The notes under the pieces: generated by a model
Databases searched by the model: none
What the model was told of the DNA's origin: nothing
What the model saw: the letters and a program-made list of their open reading frames with translations, nothing else
Assembly (NCBI GenBank): GCA_947311315.1
Contig: CAMZKN010000111.1
Coordinates: 38,149-102,148 of the forward strand
DNA length: 64,000 nt
Direction: 5' to 3'
From: an uncultured Desulfobulbaceae bacterium
GTDB lineage: Bacteria; Desulfobacterota; Desulfobulbia; Desulfobulbales; Desulfocapsaceae
Program-made: the position numbers and the translations under genes
Part shown: one piece after another, positions 18,758-26,275 of the stretch
How positions within the stretch are numbered: the first letter of the stretch is position 1
Layout: every line of letters starts with the position of its first letter

Positions 18758-19213
18758 ATGTCAAAAGAAACTTTTCAAACCACTGTGCGAGTACTTTACG
18801 GAGATACCGATGCAGGAGGGGTGGTCTACAACGCCAATTACCTCCGTTATTTCGAAACAGGTAGAACCGAGTTAATGCGCGAATGGATCTGTTCGTACAA
18901 CGAAATAGAAAAAATGGGCTTTACCCTGCCGGTCATCGAATGCTGGACCCGCTACAAAGCACCCGCCTTCTACGACGATCTGCTCATTGTAGAAACAACT
19001 GTTAGCGAGGTTACCCGTTTAAAATGTACCTTTAGCTATAGAATCTGCAGAGAAGAACCAGATACAGGGAGGCAAAAACTACTGGCAAAAGGCTACACCG
19101 TACATGCGGCCGTCGACAACAAGGGAAAACTCACCCGACTCCCCGATGAAATCATCGAAAAAATTGCTTCTTTTGCAAAAGATAGAACAAAGATTAACAA
19201 TACACCCAATTAA
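18758..19213 (+). CDS. ybgC: YbgC-type acyl-CoA thioesterase (hotdog fold)
   Basis: The 151-aa product has the 4HBT/YbgC signature DTDAGGVVYNANYLRYFETGR near residues 16-36, where the Asp is catalytic. These enzymes hydrolyse short-chain acyl-CoA or acyl-ACP, and in many bacteria are linked to the Tol-Pal envelope system. Here it is instead the last gene of the hom-apgM operon, 17 bp after apgM, so the Tol-Pal link is not supported locally. Confidence 0.9.
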   Translation: MSKETFQTTVRVLYGDTDAGGVVYNANYLRYFETGRTELMREWICSYNEIEKMGFTLPVIECWTRYKAPAFYDDLLIVETTVSEVTRLKCTFSYRICREEPDTGRQKLLAKGYTVHAAVDNKGKLTRLPDEIIEKIASFAKDRTKINNTPN

Positions 19214-19216
19214 CCA

Positions 19217-19244
19217 TTGACAATATTTTCAACGGTTGTATATT
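19217..19244 (+). promoter_or_regulatory. Promoter of the tRNA-fMet gene
   Basis: TTGACA (19217-19222), 16-nt spacer, TATATT (19239-19244), placed 12 bp before the mature tRNA 5' end. It is a near-consensus sigma-70 promoter. Confidence 0.8.
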
Positions 19245-19256
19245 GGTCGATCTCAG

Positions 19257-19338
<82 letters not shown>

Positions 19339-19342
19339 ATTA

Positions 19343-19377
19343 AGGACTTACAGCATTTTGTTGTGAGTCCTTTTTTT
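19343..19377 (+). terminator. Island-supplied terminator after tRNA-fMet
   Basis: AGGACTTACA (19343-19352) pairs with TGTGAGTCCT (19362-19371) with one mismatch, followed by a T7 run. It lies inside the element, right after attL, and replaces the host terminator that was displaced to 25896-25929. Confidence 0.85.
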
Positions 19378-19380
19378 GTT

Positions 19381-19400
19381 GGTTCCATGCCGGTTCCATG
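19381..19400 (+). repeat. Left pair of GGTTCCATG repeats (candidate integrase arm sites)
   Basis: Two direct copies of GGTTCCATG at 19381-19389 and 19392-19400, 11 bp apart, 43 bp inside attL. The same pair with the same 11-bp spacing occurs near attR, with one extra single copy. Tyrosine integrases with an N-terminal arm-binding domain use such repeats. Confidence 0.65.
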
Positions 19401-19554
19401 CCAGCGCCAAAAATGAGTTTTTTTTGACAGCTTATGAAAATGATTCCCAAAAAACTATTGTCCCTAACGACTGATTTAATATAGGATGAAAAGCGAAATG
19501 AAATTCACTTTCCCCCACATGACAAGGATATTATATGCCGTAACATTTTAAGTT

Positions 19555-19758
19555 TTAACAATTAAATATTTTTTCGTTCCTGTAGTTTTGCCTACTCAAG
19601 AAACCGCCAACTTTTTTTCCCGCAAAACGAAACTGATAGGAGCCACCCACTTGGGTATGGCTTCTGTTATGTTTTGCGGTGGGTGCTTGGCGGTACCCTT
19701 GAGTGGGCATAGCGTTGCCATACCCATTTTTTTTGAGTGTTGAACTCAAAGAAGTCAA
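19555..19758 (-). CDS. Possible 67-aa small protein overlapping a large hairpin
   Basis: A minus-strand frame of 67 codons (ATG at 19758) reads as a plausible basic small protein with TAKHNRSHTQVGGSYQFRFA in its middle. I have a weak impression of similarity to Ash-like small proteins of P4-type satellites, which I cannot verify. It lies fully over the structured region 19591..19738 and just upstream of, and divergent from, the nuclease gene. It could instead be a shadow of an RNA or origin structure. Confidence 0.35.
   Translation of the reverse strand: MTSLSSTLKKNGYGNAMPTQGYRQAPTAKHNRSHTQVGGSYQFRFAGKKVGGFLSRQNYRNEKIFNC
19591..19738 (+). other. Large imperfect palindrome followed by terminator-like hairpin
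   Basis: Nested stems can be traced by eye: CCTACTCAAG (19591-19600) with CTTGAGTGGG (19697-19706 region), CCGCCAA (19604-19610) with TTGGCGG (19688-19694), CCGCAAAAC (about 19620-19628) with GTTTTGCGG (19671-19679), and an inner GGAGCCA/TGGCTTC stem capped by CCCA-CTT-TGGG. A second hairpin TGGGCAT..ATACCCA with T8 follows (to 19738). It could be a structured RNA, a replication origin structure or a coding frame with strong pairing. Confidence 0.5.
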
Positions 19759-19762
19759 TCAC

Positions 19763-21019
19763 ATGTCGAGTGACCACAAAACAATGAATAAACAACATAC
19801 AACTCCATTAATTCTTAATGGAAAACCAGAAAACCAAGATGTCCGTTTCCTTGAGAAGGTTAGCTTGACTTCCCTCCCCCGCCAAAAAGATAAAGAAAAG
19901 TTATATGATGAAGATTGGATTCAAAATTTAATCCATAACAATCCCAGGATTCTCCCAGTTGAAGAGTTGGAATCTGCATTTTTCCCGCTGTATCCAGTTT
20001 GTAGAGAACTTAAAACACCTGCTGGATACCTGGATAATCTGTTTGTATCTGAAAATGGTTCCCTGACTCTGGTCGAGTGCAAATTGTGGAGGAATCCAGA
20101 AGCCAGGAGAGAGGTTGTAGGGCAAGCTCTTGATTATGCTAAAGAGTTTGCTGGATGGCAGTATGAAGACCTCTCACAGGCCATTCAGGACACGACAGGG
20201 GCATCTGGCAACGTTCTGTTCGATGTTGTCGCTAGTGAGGTTGAGGAGCTACATGAGACGACTTTTGTTGATTCAGTTAGTAAGAATCTGTCCAGGGGCC
20301 GATTCCTGATTCTCATTGTAGGGGATGGAATAAGGGAGGGTGTTGAAAACATATCCAACTTCCTACAAAAACATGCTGGTTTAGACTTCACCTTTGGCCT
20401 TGTAGAGTTAGGGCTGTTCAAAGTTCCTGAAGAAGAAAAATACATTATCCAACCCCGTGTCCTTGCTCGTACCTACACGATAGAAAGAGCCGTGATTAGA
20501 GTTGAAGGTATTCAAGTTAAGATTGAGTCACCTGAAACCCAAAACATTTCATATAATACTTCAGGACGTAGAACCAATATTTCCGAGGGACAGTTCTATG
20601 AAGAATTATCTACAGTCAATAGTACGGTGGCTCAGGAATTGAAAACATTCGTAGATGACCTTACCGGCCTTGATATTACTCCCGTTTTTGGAGCAAGTTC
20701 TTTAAATTTACGCTGGTTCCCAGAAGAAAACCTGAAGATGAATTTTGGTTCAATATTCAAGACAGGAAAGGTGGATACAGGCGTCTCTAATTGGATACCA
20801 GAGAAAATCGGTAAAGTTACACTTGGGCATAATTATCAAAGAAAGTTGGCTGGGCTTATTGCAGGTGCTCATGTCAGAGAACATGAAAAGCCATCATGCT
20901 GGGAAGTTCATCGTCAGAATCAAAGAATACAAATTTCTGATTTGCTTTCAGTAAAAAATGAATGGAAAAAAGTCATATCAGAGACTCAAACTGAAATATT
21001 AGAAGTATTAAGCTCCTGA
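19763..21019 (+). CDS. PD-(D/E)XK nuclease-like protein (candidate anti-phage or restriction cargo)
   Basis: From the ATG at 19763 the product is 418 aa. Its N-terminal third has the PD-(D/E)XK core: an Asp in AGYLDNLFV, then LTLVECKLW, which gives E-x-K, followed by the helix EARREVVGQALDYA. This pattern is shared by DUF91/NucS-like and restriction-type endonucleases. The C-terminal part is unassigned and may bind DNA or a ligand. It is the only gene on the plus strand of the island and is next to attL, the usual cargo position in satellites. Function as a defence nuclease is inference. Confidence 0.75.
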   Translation: MSSDHKTMNKQHTTPLILNGKPENQDVRFLEKVSLTSLPRQKDKEKLYDEDWIQNLIHNNPRILPVEELESAFFPLYPVCRELKTPAGYLDNLFVSENGSLTLVECKLWRNPEARREVVGQALDYAKEFAGWQYEDLSQAIQDTTGASGNVLFDVVASEVEELHETTFVDSVSKNLSRGRFLILIVGDGIREGVENISNFLQKHAGLDFTFGLVELGLFKVPEEEKYIIQPRVLARTYTIERAVIRVEGIQVKIESPETQNISYNTSGRRTNISEGQFYEELSTVNSTVAQELKTFVDDLTGLDITPVFGASSLNLRWFPEENLKMNFGSIFKTGKVDTGVSNWIPEKIGKVTLGHNYQRKLAGLIAGAHVREHEKPSCWEVHRQNQRIQISDLLSVKNEWKKVISETQTEILEVLSS

Positions 21020-21106
21020 GCTCTACCCCCCTCAATAAAAACAATACGGTGTGTATGTGGTTGAAAAAAAAAGGACTTTGTAAAGCATCCCAAAATTCCT
21101 GATTAG

Positions 21107-21399
21107 GATATTGGAATTGCAACCACCGCCCAAAATGGTGACGATGTATCAATCTTTTTTGAAAATACCAAGGCAATCAAGACCATAAAACAATCATTCG
21201 CCAAACAGGAAACCCACGACACCCTTGGACAGTCCAGGCCTTCATCCCCGGGACATTTATGTTTTACCGACCTTTGTCTTGAATAGGGAAGTTAATGAAC
21301 AAGCTACAATTACACTATCCCGCTTGAAAAAAACTTAATCCTGTATCAGTGGAATATGCTGAACTCAACGATACGATTAAACAATTAATATCAAGGTAA
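21107..21399 (+). pseudogene. Decayed coding remnant downstream of the nuclease gene
   Basis: The 414-bp gap between the nuclease and terS genes has two coding-like stretches in different frames: from 21107 (DIGIATTAQNGDDVSIFFEN...) and at 21361-21399 (ELNDTIKQLISR, then stop). They look like the end of a protein broken by frameshifts. I do not recognise the family. No start or ribosome site remains. Confidence 0.4.
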
Positions 21400-21433
21400 C
21401 TCACAAAGTATAACATATTATGCCTCTTGCACT

Positions 21434-21865
21434 TCAAAGGATATTGAGTTCTTCATGTATTTCTTTTAGTCTTTGTTGCATTGCTTCTGTATGTTCTTGG
21501 TGCTCAATTTCCTCTGCTGTGGTTGGCCCCGCCATCCAAAAAGCACCATCAGAAGGTGCAAGCTGAATAGTTGAAAGAATATACTTTGCTGCTTCCAGCT
21601 TCATTTTTTCACTCTTGGATTTTTCCAAGATGTCTTTTAACACCTTTACTGCTGGAAAAGCTAATCCCCTGAATTTGCTTTGGGTGTCAAGTATTGCGTT
21701 AAGCTGAATCTCATTTATTTTTGCCTTAAATTCTGGGTCTCGCTTCCATACAGATATTGTCCCAGGTGTGACTTTAACAGTTTCTGCTGCATGTTTTTGG
21801 CTTTCCCCAAATGCTAATAGGGTAGCGACCAGAATCTGTTTTCCGCTCAATTCGAATTTTACCAT
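21434..21865 (-). CDS. Small terminase subunit-like HTH protein
   Basis: The 143-aa product begins with an HTH resembling phage small-terminase (phBC6A51-type) domains: GESQKHAAETVKVTPGTISVWKRDPEF, then a long helical region (FPAVKVLKDILEKSKSEKMKLEAAKYIL) suited to oligomerisation. Small terminases choose DNA for packaging. A satellite copy could redirect a helper phage's packaging machinery. It has no large terminase partner in the island and differs clearly from the DUF1804 protein of the neighbouring Mu-like prophage. A plain transcriptional regulator is the alternative. Confidence 0.65.
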   Translation of the reverse strand: MVKFELSGKQILVATLLAFGESQKHAAETVKVTPGTISVWKRDPEFKAKINEIQLNAILDTQSKFRGLAFPAVKVLKDILEKSKSEKMKLEAAKYILSTIQLAPSDGAFWMAGPTTAEEIEHQEHTEAMQQRLKEIHEELNIL

Positions 21866-21947
21866 AAACTTATCTTTGGTTAAGATTTCTTACGATTGCA
21901 ATTGATTGCAATTTACTAAAAATTTTTGCATATATCTCAAATTAACG

Positions 21948-22883
21948 CTACTGTAAAATTGTCCATTTGTTTGGCACTGGGTTTACAATCTGCTCTATTG
22001 TGTCGGGCAGGGTCTCCCATAGGCTTTCAGGGTTCCACCATAATGTATGCGTGTTCTTTTCAATGAACTCCCTTACTTCTGCCCGCTTAAATTCTACAAC
22101 CTTATACAGAGCTTGTGGTAAACCCTTGTCGAGACTGTCGCTGATTACCAAACACACCAAACTATCAAATATCGTTTCCGGCTGCTCAGGCAGGTTTGCT
22201 ACCATCCCGCACCATAATTTTTGATATATCGGCTTGCAAGCCTTTGTAATATTCGCAAATGTACATACCTCTTGTGGTCTGTATTCCCACTCTATCCGAG
22301 TGGTCTGATACTCTGGCAACGGTTCATGATACTGTTTTGGTTTGCCAGCATTGTTGTCCTTTACCTGTTGCTTTTTATCGTAAAACTTAAACTGATTAAC
22401 ACCGCCTTTAGCTCCCAGATAAGCAGTCTGAATACCGCCCGCTTTCAGGTAATTATAGCCTATCGTCATACCAGGATACCGAAACCGTATATCTTTCATT
22501 TTCAAGTTTTTCACATCTGTCGTTATATCGATTCTGGTTATCCTGCCATATGAAATTAAATCTGCATATCCATCCGGTAAAGTCAAATTAACAACATCCG
22601 CTACAGTTTCTGTGGTCATTTTCGCTGGATTCCATTCTATCCTGAAAAAGTTAGTATTTTTTGCTTTCGGCCCACACTGAACAAATAGTTGTTCCCCCTC
22701 CAGATACAGCTTTCTATTGTAGGAGTAGAGTTTGCTCGGATACAGTCCCCCACCCATAAATCCAGACAAGTATTGCTTGAAATTATGGATTACTATTTGT
22801 TGTTCATGCTCTGGGATATGCAGAGTCATACTTAACTTATCAATAAACAAAGGGCTGGCTTTTGGCAGCCATATAACAGCCAT
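21948..22883 (-). CDS. Replication initiation protein (Rep_trans/RstA-like)
   Basis: The 311-aa product, from the ATG at 22883, has the arrangement of rolling-circle initiators of the Rep_trans family: YGRITRIDITTDVKN in the middle, an upstream SYNRKLYLEG strand, and downstream FKFYDKKQQ and TTRIEWEYRP. These proteins nick a double-strand origin to start ssDNA replication of small plasmids, filamentous phages and satellites. The likely nucleophile Tyr cannot be assigned with confidence. It is upstream of terS in the same orientation. The 250-bp gap before it may include the origin. Confidence 0.7.
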   Translation of the reverse strand: MAVIWLPKASPLFIDKLSMTLHIPEHEQQIVIHNFKQYLSGFMGGGLYPSKLYSYNRKLYLEGEQLFVQCGPKAKNTNFFRIEWNPAKMTTETVADVVNLTLPDGYADLISYGRITRIDITTDVKNLKMKDIRFRYPGMTIGYNYLKAGGIQTAYLGAKGGVNQFKFYDKKQQVKDNNAGKPKQYHEPLPEYQTTRIEWEYRPQEVCTFANITKACKPIYQKLWCGMVANLPEQPETIFDSLVCLVISDSLDKGLPQALYKVVEFKRAEVREFIEKNTHTLWWNPESLWETLPDTIEQIVNPVPNKWTILQ

Positions 22884-23166
22884 GATATACAGAAAATAAT
22901 ATAAAATACATACCACTCTATATCAGCCTACACACATGCCTATATACCCTTCCCCTATTCCTCTTATTTACTTTCCCCACCTTACTATGTCGTAATCCCC
23001 TGTTAGTAAGGAAGCGTTGACAGAGTGCGGCTTTTTTATTCGTGCTTTTTAGTTCTGAATTAGCTATCATCATTTTATCCTATTAAGTAGGGCAGAGAGT
23101 ATTGGAGTACCCCCTGCCCGTTGTTTGCTTGATTGAATGTCTTATGCTTTGCCAAGCCTGATTACC
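22884..23166. other. Non-coding gap upstream of rep in the island
   Basis: AT-rich with short pyrimidine tracts (CCCTTCCCCTATTCC near 22947) and no frame of note. It is a candidate for the element's origin or for the rep promoter. Confidence 0.3.
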
Positions 23167-23415
23167 TTACCGGTTTTCAGGTTTGATAAAGTATTCTACG
23201 TGCCTTCCTTTTTTGCCATATCTGGTAACGTGTTCAACCGGTATAGATTCTATCTGATAACCTTTTTTCCTAAAATTGGATATTATCGAACTTAAAGACC
23301 GGCAACCAAATAAGTCTGCTGCTGTTTTTACAGTGACCCTCCCTCCAGACTTAAGATCCATTAAAACATCACCGCTGACTGTTTGTTTTTGTATTATGCT
23401 TGTTTTCTTGTTCAT
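23167..23415 (-). CDS. Small basic HTH-like protein of the island
   Basis: An 82-aa basic protein (MNKKTSIIQKQ...) with a likely winged-helix layout: VKTAADLFGCRSLSSIISNFRKKG, followed by short strands ending VEYFIKPENR. It begins 4 bp after the AlpA-like stop in the same operon, so it is probably a DNA-binding regulator or replication accessory factor. I cannot place it in a named family. Confidence 0.6.
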   Translation of the reverse strand: MNKKTSIIQKQTVSGDVLMDLKSGGRVTVKTAADLFGCRSLSSIISNFRKKGYQIESIPVEHVTRYGKKGRHVEYFIKPENR

Positions 23416-23419
23416 GTTT

Positions 23420-23626
23420 TCATACCCCTACTACCCCCCCTATCTCGGTTTCAATTATTGAGTTGTCCATCCAGGCTAAAATATCCTGTTCCCTGTAGCG
23501 AACCGCCCGCCTGGAGAGTTTGATGTATTTCGGCCCCCGCCCCTGGTGTCTCCAGATCTGAAGAGCATTAACCGTAACCCCTAACATTTCAGACAATTCA
23601 TTAGTGTCGATTAGTTTTTCACTCAT
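23420..23626 (-). CDS. AlpA-like excisionase/regulator
   Basis: A 68-aa MerR-type helix-turn-helix protein (LIDTNELSEMLGVTVNALQIW, RGPKYIKLSRRAVRYREQDI). Such AlpA-like proteins switch on integrase or act as excision factors in P4-like and PICI elements. The start at 23626 has a clear AAGGAG 11 nt upstream. The longer open frame to 23770 is not needed. It belongs to the integrase-led minus-strand operon. Confidence 0.85.
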   Translation of the reverse strand: MSEKLIDTNELSEMLGVTVNALQIWRHQGRGPKYIKLSRRAVRYREQDILAWMDNSIIETEIGGVVGV

Positions 23627-23776
23627 TCGTTTATCTTCTCCTTTTGTTTGATAGAGTTTGTAGATGTTGGCCTCTGTTGCTTTTATAATACATTCTGTTG
23701 GTATAAAAAAAGAAGGGGACACGAAAGTTAAACTTTCTGTCCCCCTATTATAAGTAGCCCTCTGATACAATTGCAG

Positions 23777-24418
23777 CTATGAACCGTCTCTCTTTTTTTG
23801 TAGCTTATTTAGTTCCTCTCTTATTTCTTTTTTTTCTCGCACTCTAATACCAGGCTCCTCTAACCTTGCTTTCAATCCTTTTATTTCTCTTTTTCTCCGT
23901 GTTTTGTATCGTTCCTTTAATACCTCCCAGGGCTCATTTATTTCTGTCGCTGGAGTATTCCATTCTGCTGCATATCTTTTAAAGACGTCAACTTTAGTTG
24001 TACCAACACTACACCTATATATTTTCGTTTTCAATATAGAATACTGCCATTCCAGCTCATTAAATCCATCACCTTTGCCAGAAAACTTGTCTTCATAATT
24101 CTGAATCCATTGTTCTACATTTTCCGTCATAGCCTGAAGCAAATCAGAAGGAATAGTCCCACCCTCTCTGGATAAAATAACAAACGCCATATTGGCCGCA
24201 ACAGCTGTTTGCTCATCCCTCCATTTCAACAAGGCTACTGTACCCTGCCTATGGTTCCGGCATGTTTCAACAGCTTCTATCTGTTCCTCCTGACTATAGT
24301 TCTGGCCTTTGTCCCTCGGGTCTTGAACAGCTCTGACAGCATCCTCAGGACAATTTGTTCGTAAAAACCTTGCATAGTATTTCAGGTTTACAATGAGGCC
24401 ATACAGCCCCCACCTCAT
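23777..24418 (-). CDS. Island protein of unknown function, 213 aa
   Basis: A helical, charged protein with a strongly basic, coiled-coil-like C-terminus (about 160-213). No family recognised. Its ATG overlaps the integrase stop (ATGA), so it is translationally coupled to the integrase and probably works with integration or element maintenance. Confidence 0.65.
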   Translation of the reverse strand: MRWGLYGLIVNLKYYARFLRTNCPEDAVRAVQDPRDKGQNYSQEEQIEAVETCRNHRQGTVALLKWRDEQTAVAANMAFVILSREGGTIPSDLLQAMTENVEQWIQNYEDKFSGKGDGFNELEWQYSILKTKIYRCSVGTTKVDVFKRYAAEWNTPATEINEPWEVLKERYKTRRKREIKGLKARLEEPGIRVREKKEIREELNKLQKKRDGS

Positions 24419-25623
24419 TGTTTGTCACCTATATTGACAATCTTTTTCTCTTGACTTGCTTTTTTCATTGCTGCAAATCCCCCCGCCATCGATTCCTTGA
24501 TGGGGTTATTATCCCTTATCCTGGCATACACTCTTGTAGATTGCGTTGAACTATGCCCAAGACTCTTGCCTATAATAATGTCACTGCTGCCTATATGAGC
24601 TTGCCAGCTTCCAGCCGTTCGCCTCAAGTCATGAAAAACAAAGTCGGTGATTTCTGCTCGTTTTAAAATTGTCCCCCATGACTTTCTGATTTCAGTAATA
24701 TGACCACTCTTTCCTCTGGAAGGGAAAACAAAAAAAGACTCGGCCTTCTGCTTTCGCTTTTCAAGGACTTCAACCGCTTCTGGAATCAGTGGAATACCCA
24801 TTGATTTTTTATTCTTGCTCTTTCCTGCTGGAATTACCCATAATCCATTTATAAGGTCAACGTCTGCCCATGACATAGAAAAAAGATTCCCTTTTCTGGC
24901 TCCTGTAGTCAAAGCCAGTAGAACTATATCTTTTATAATGGTCGGTGTTTCAGGATGGTCAAGGGCCTCAAACAATCTGCCTAACTCATCCCCTGACAAA
25001 TATCGTTCTCGTGCTGTTTCGCCAAAATGCTTTATATTGATTGCGGGATTACTTGATGCTTTTTCAGAAAACACAGCAGAGACTATTTCAAGGCATCTGT
25101 TGGCGGTAGTATTTGACAAGGTACCTTTTCCCTTGGCTTTCTTTTTCTTTGGTAAGCTATGGAACCAATTTCTTAAAAACTTTTCCGTAATTATTGAAAG
25201 ACGTTTGTTCCCTAATTTCGGTTGAATGTGGTTTGTATATCTTGACTCAAGGTTATTCAGGTCTCGCTTGCCCGCTTGTTCCTGTTCCTTATACCAAGAC
25301 TTATACAGGTCGTGAAAAGTTTGCTCTTGCCGGTCAGCTTGGATGGCTTCAATAATCTTTTTCCCATGAAGCGACAATTCCCCTGCAAGATGTACAGCTT
25401 TTGTTCTTGCAACCTCCAGAGTGACTTTAGGAAACCGGCCTATTGTGTAAGTCCAAGCCCCGTAATTCTTTACCCATGTTTTAAACTGGAAAGTTTTCGT
25501 TCCCGCTGGTGTAACTTGAACCCTCAATCCGTCTGTTTTGGCATCACTTACAAAGTATCTTTTACCCTCTGACTTCAGGTTTCTGATTCGTTCAATGGTA
25601 AATACGATTGCTTCTTTTTTCAT
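24415..25623 (-). CDS. int: Tyrosine recombinase (island integrase)
   Basis: The 402-aa phage-type integrase has an N-terminal DUF4102-like arm-binding region (VSDAKTDGLRVQVTPAGTK), a SAM-like core-binding domain (~95-190) and a catalytic domain. Active-site residues are visible: Arg243 (TTGARKGNL), His331-x-x-Arg334 (HDLRRT), the His in GKSLGHSS and nucleophile Tyr366 (VYARI). It lies at attR and should recombine the tRNA-fMet core site. It leads an operon with the 213-aa protein and the AlpA-like gene. Confidence 0.95.
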   Translation of the reverse strand: MKKEAIVFTIERIRNLKSEGKRYFVSDAKTDGLRVQVTPAGTKTFQFKTWVKNYGAWTYTIGRFPKVTLEVARTKAVHLAGELSLHGKKIIEAIQADRQEQTFHDLYKSWYKEQEQAGKRDLNNLESRYTNHIQPKLGNKRLSIITEKFLRNWFHSLPKKKKAKGKGTLSNTTANRCLEIVSAVFSEKASSNPAINIKHFGETARERYLSGDELGRLFEALDHPETPTIIKDIVLLALTTGARKGNLFSMSWADVDLINGLWVIPAGKSKNKKSMGIPLIPEAVEVLEKRKQKAESFFVFPSRGKSGHITEIRKSWGTILKRAEITDFVFHDLRRTAGSWQAHIGSSDIIIGKSLGHSSTQSTRVYARIRDNNPIKESMAGGFAAMKKASQEKKIVNIGDKQ

Positions 25624-25637
25624 TTCCTTCGTCCTCT

Positions 25638-25711
25638 GGTTCCATGAAAAAAAGTGTTTAGCCTGTAATCATTACGCTTTTCTTTCATTCTGGTTCCATG
25701 CCGGTTCCATG
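25638..25711 (+). repeat. Right GGTTCCATG repeats (candidate integrase arm sites)
   Basis: Copies at 25638-25646, 25692-25700 and 25703-25711. The last two keep the 11-bp spacing of the left pair at 19381. They lie between the integrase start and attR, where P-arm sites are expected. Confidence 0.65.
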
Positions 25712-25838
25712 AATATGCTAAAAATGGGTGAATATCAAGAAAGCTATACAGTACACATATACAGCTTAAAGCCTTATATGTCAAAGGATAAGAGGGTATA
25801 GGAAAGGTGGGGACAATTGAGGGAAACACACTTGATTA

Positions 25839-25891
25839 GGGCTCATAACCCGAAGGTCATAGGTTCAAATCCTTTCCCCGCTACCAAATAT
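25839..25891 (+). repeat. attR: 53-bp direct repeat (partial tRNA-fMet)
   Basis: Perfect copy of 19286-19338. The tRNA 5' half is missing, so this is the scar of the original host tRNA end rather than a second gene. Confidence 0.95.
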
Positions 25892-25895
25892 TCAA

Positions 25896-25929
25896 GCGGT
25901 TAAGTCTTTTTGACTTAACCGCTTTTTTT
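25896..25929 (+). terminator. Original host tRNA-fMet terminator
   Basis: Perfect 11-bp stem (GCGGTTAAGTC, 25896-25906, with 25912-25922), T5 loop and T7 tail. It follows attR and was presumably the terminator of the tRNA before the island entered. Confidence 0.9.
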
Positions 25930-25960
25930 GTTGGGTGTCTATATTGGTGCCTACACCTCC

Positions 25961-26050
25961 TGTAGCGCGTCGCGAGTGTAGCGCGTCGCGAGGTTTGAAA
26001 CCACTTTTCGCGAGGTTTGAAACCACTTTTGCAGCTTTTTTCCTGCCTTT
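25961..26050. repeat. GC-rich dispersed repeat cluster, left copy
   Basis: TGTAGCGCGTCGCGAG occurs twice in tandem (25961-25976, 25977-25992). A 22-bp unit containing GAGGTTTGAAACCAC is also in tandem (25987-26008, 26009-26030). Then comes GCAGCTTTTTTCCTGCCT. The same order of words occurs at 63372..63441 in the same orientation. It is a REP-like family, with left and right copies flanking the Mu-like prophage. Confidence 0.8.
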
Positions 26051-26086
26051 AATTCAAGATTAAACAACCGTTAATTAAATTTGAAA

Positions 26087-26275
26087 TTAGCAACTCTGCC
26101 TTGATATTTTTCCACGTTGAGCGTCAATATGTCTAGCCATAATTCCCGAGGCGATAACATTAAAACGTGATCCCCAGATTTTATAACCAAATTGAACAAT
26201 GTCTTCGAGGCTCATGTGATCAGGTAATTTATCAGTTGAAGCATAGCTCCACACTTCTTGTTTAATTTTTTTCAT
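26087..26275 (-). CDS. Small protein at the distal end of the prophage, 62 aa
   Basis: A basic 62-aa product (MKKIKQEVWSY...) with no recognised motif. Its ATG overlaps the lipoprotein stop (ATGA). It is the last gene of the distal operon, 36 bp from the repeat cluster, so the prophage right end must lie very close to its stop or within the flanking repeats. Confidence 0.5.
   Translation of the reverse strand: MKKIKQEVWSYASTDKLPDHMSLEDIVQFGYKIWGSRFNVIASGIMARHIDAQRGKISRQSC

Noticed and set aside
25620..25829. 69-codon frame between the integrase and attR
   Set aside because: It overlaps the predicted arm-type sites, has no ribosome site and no recognisable sequence.
25839..25891. Second tRNA-Met gene at the right end of the island
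   Set aside because: Only the 3' half is present; no D arm, 5' acceptor strand or promoter. It is attR.
25961..26030. Tandem repeats as a CRISPR array
   Set aside because: Units are directly adjacent or overlapping with no unique spacers, and no cas gene is in the window.
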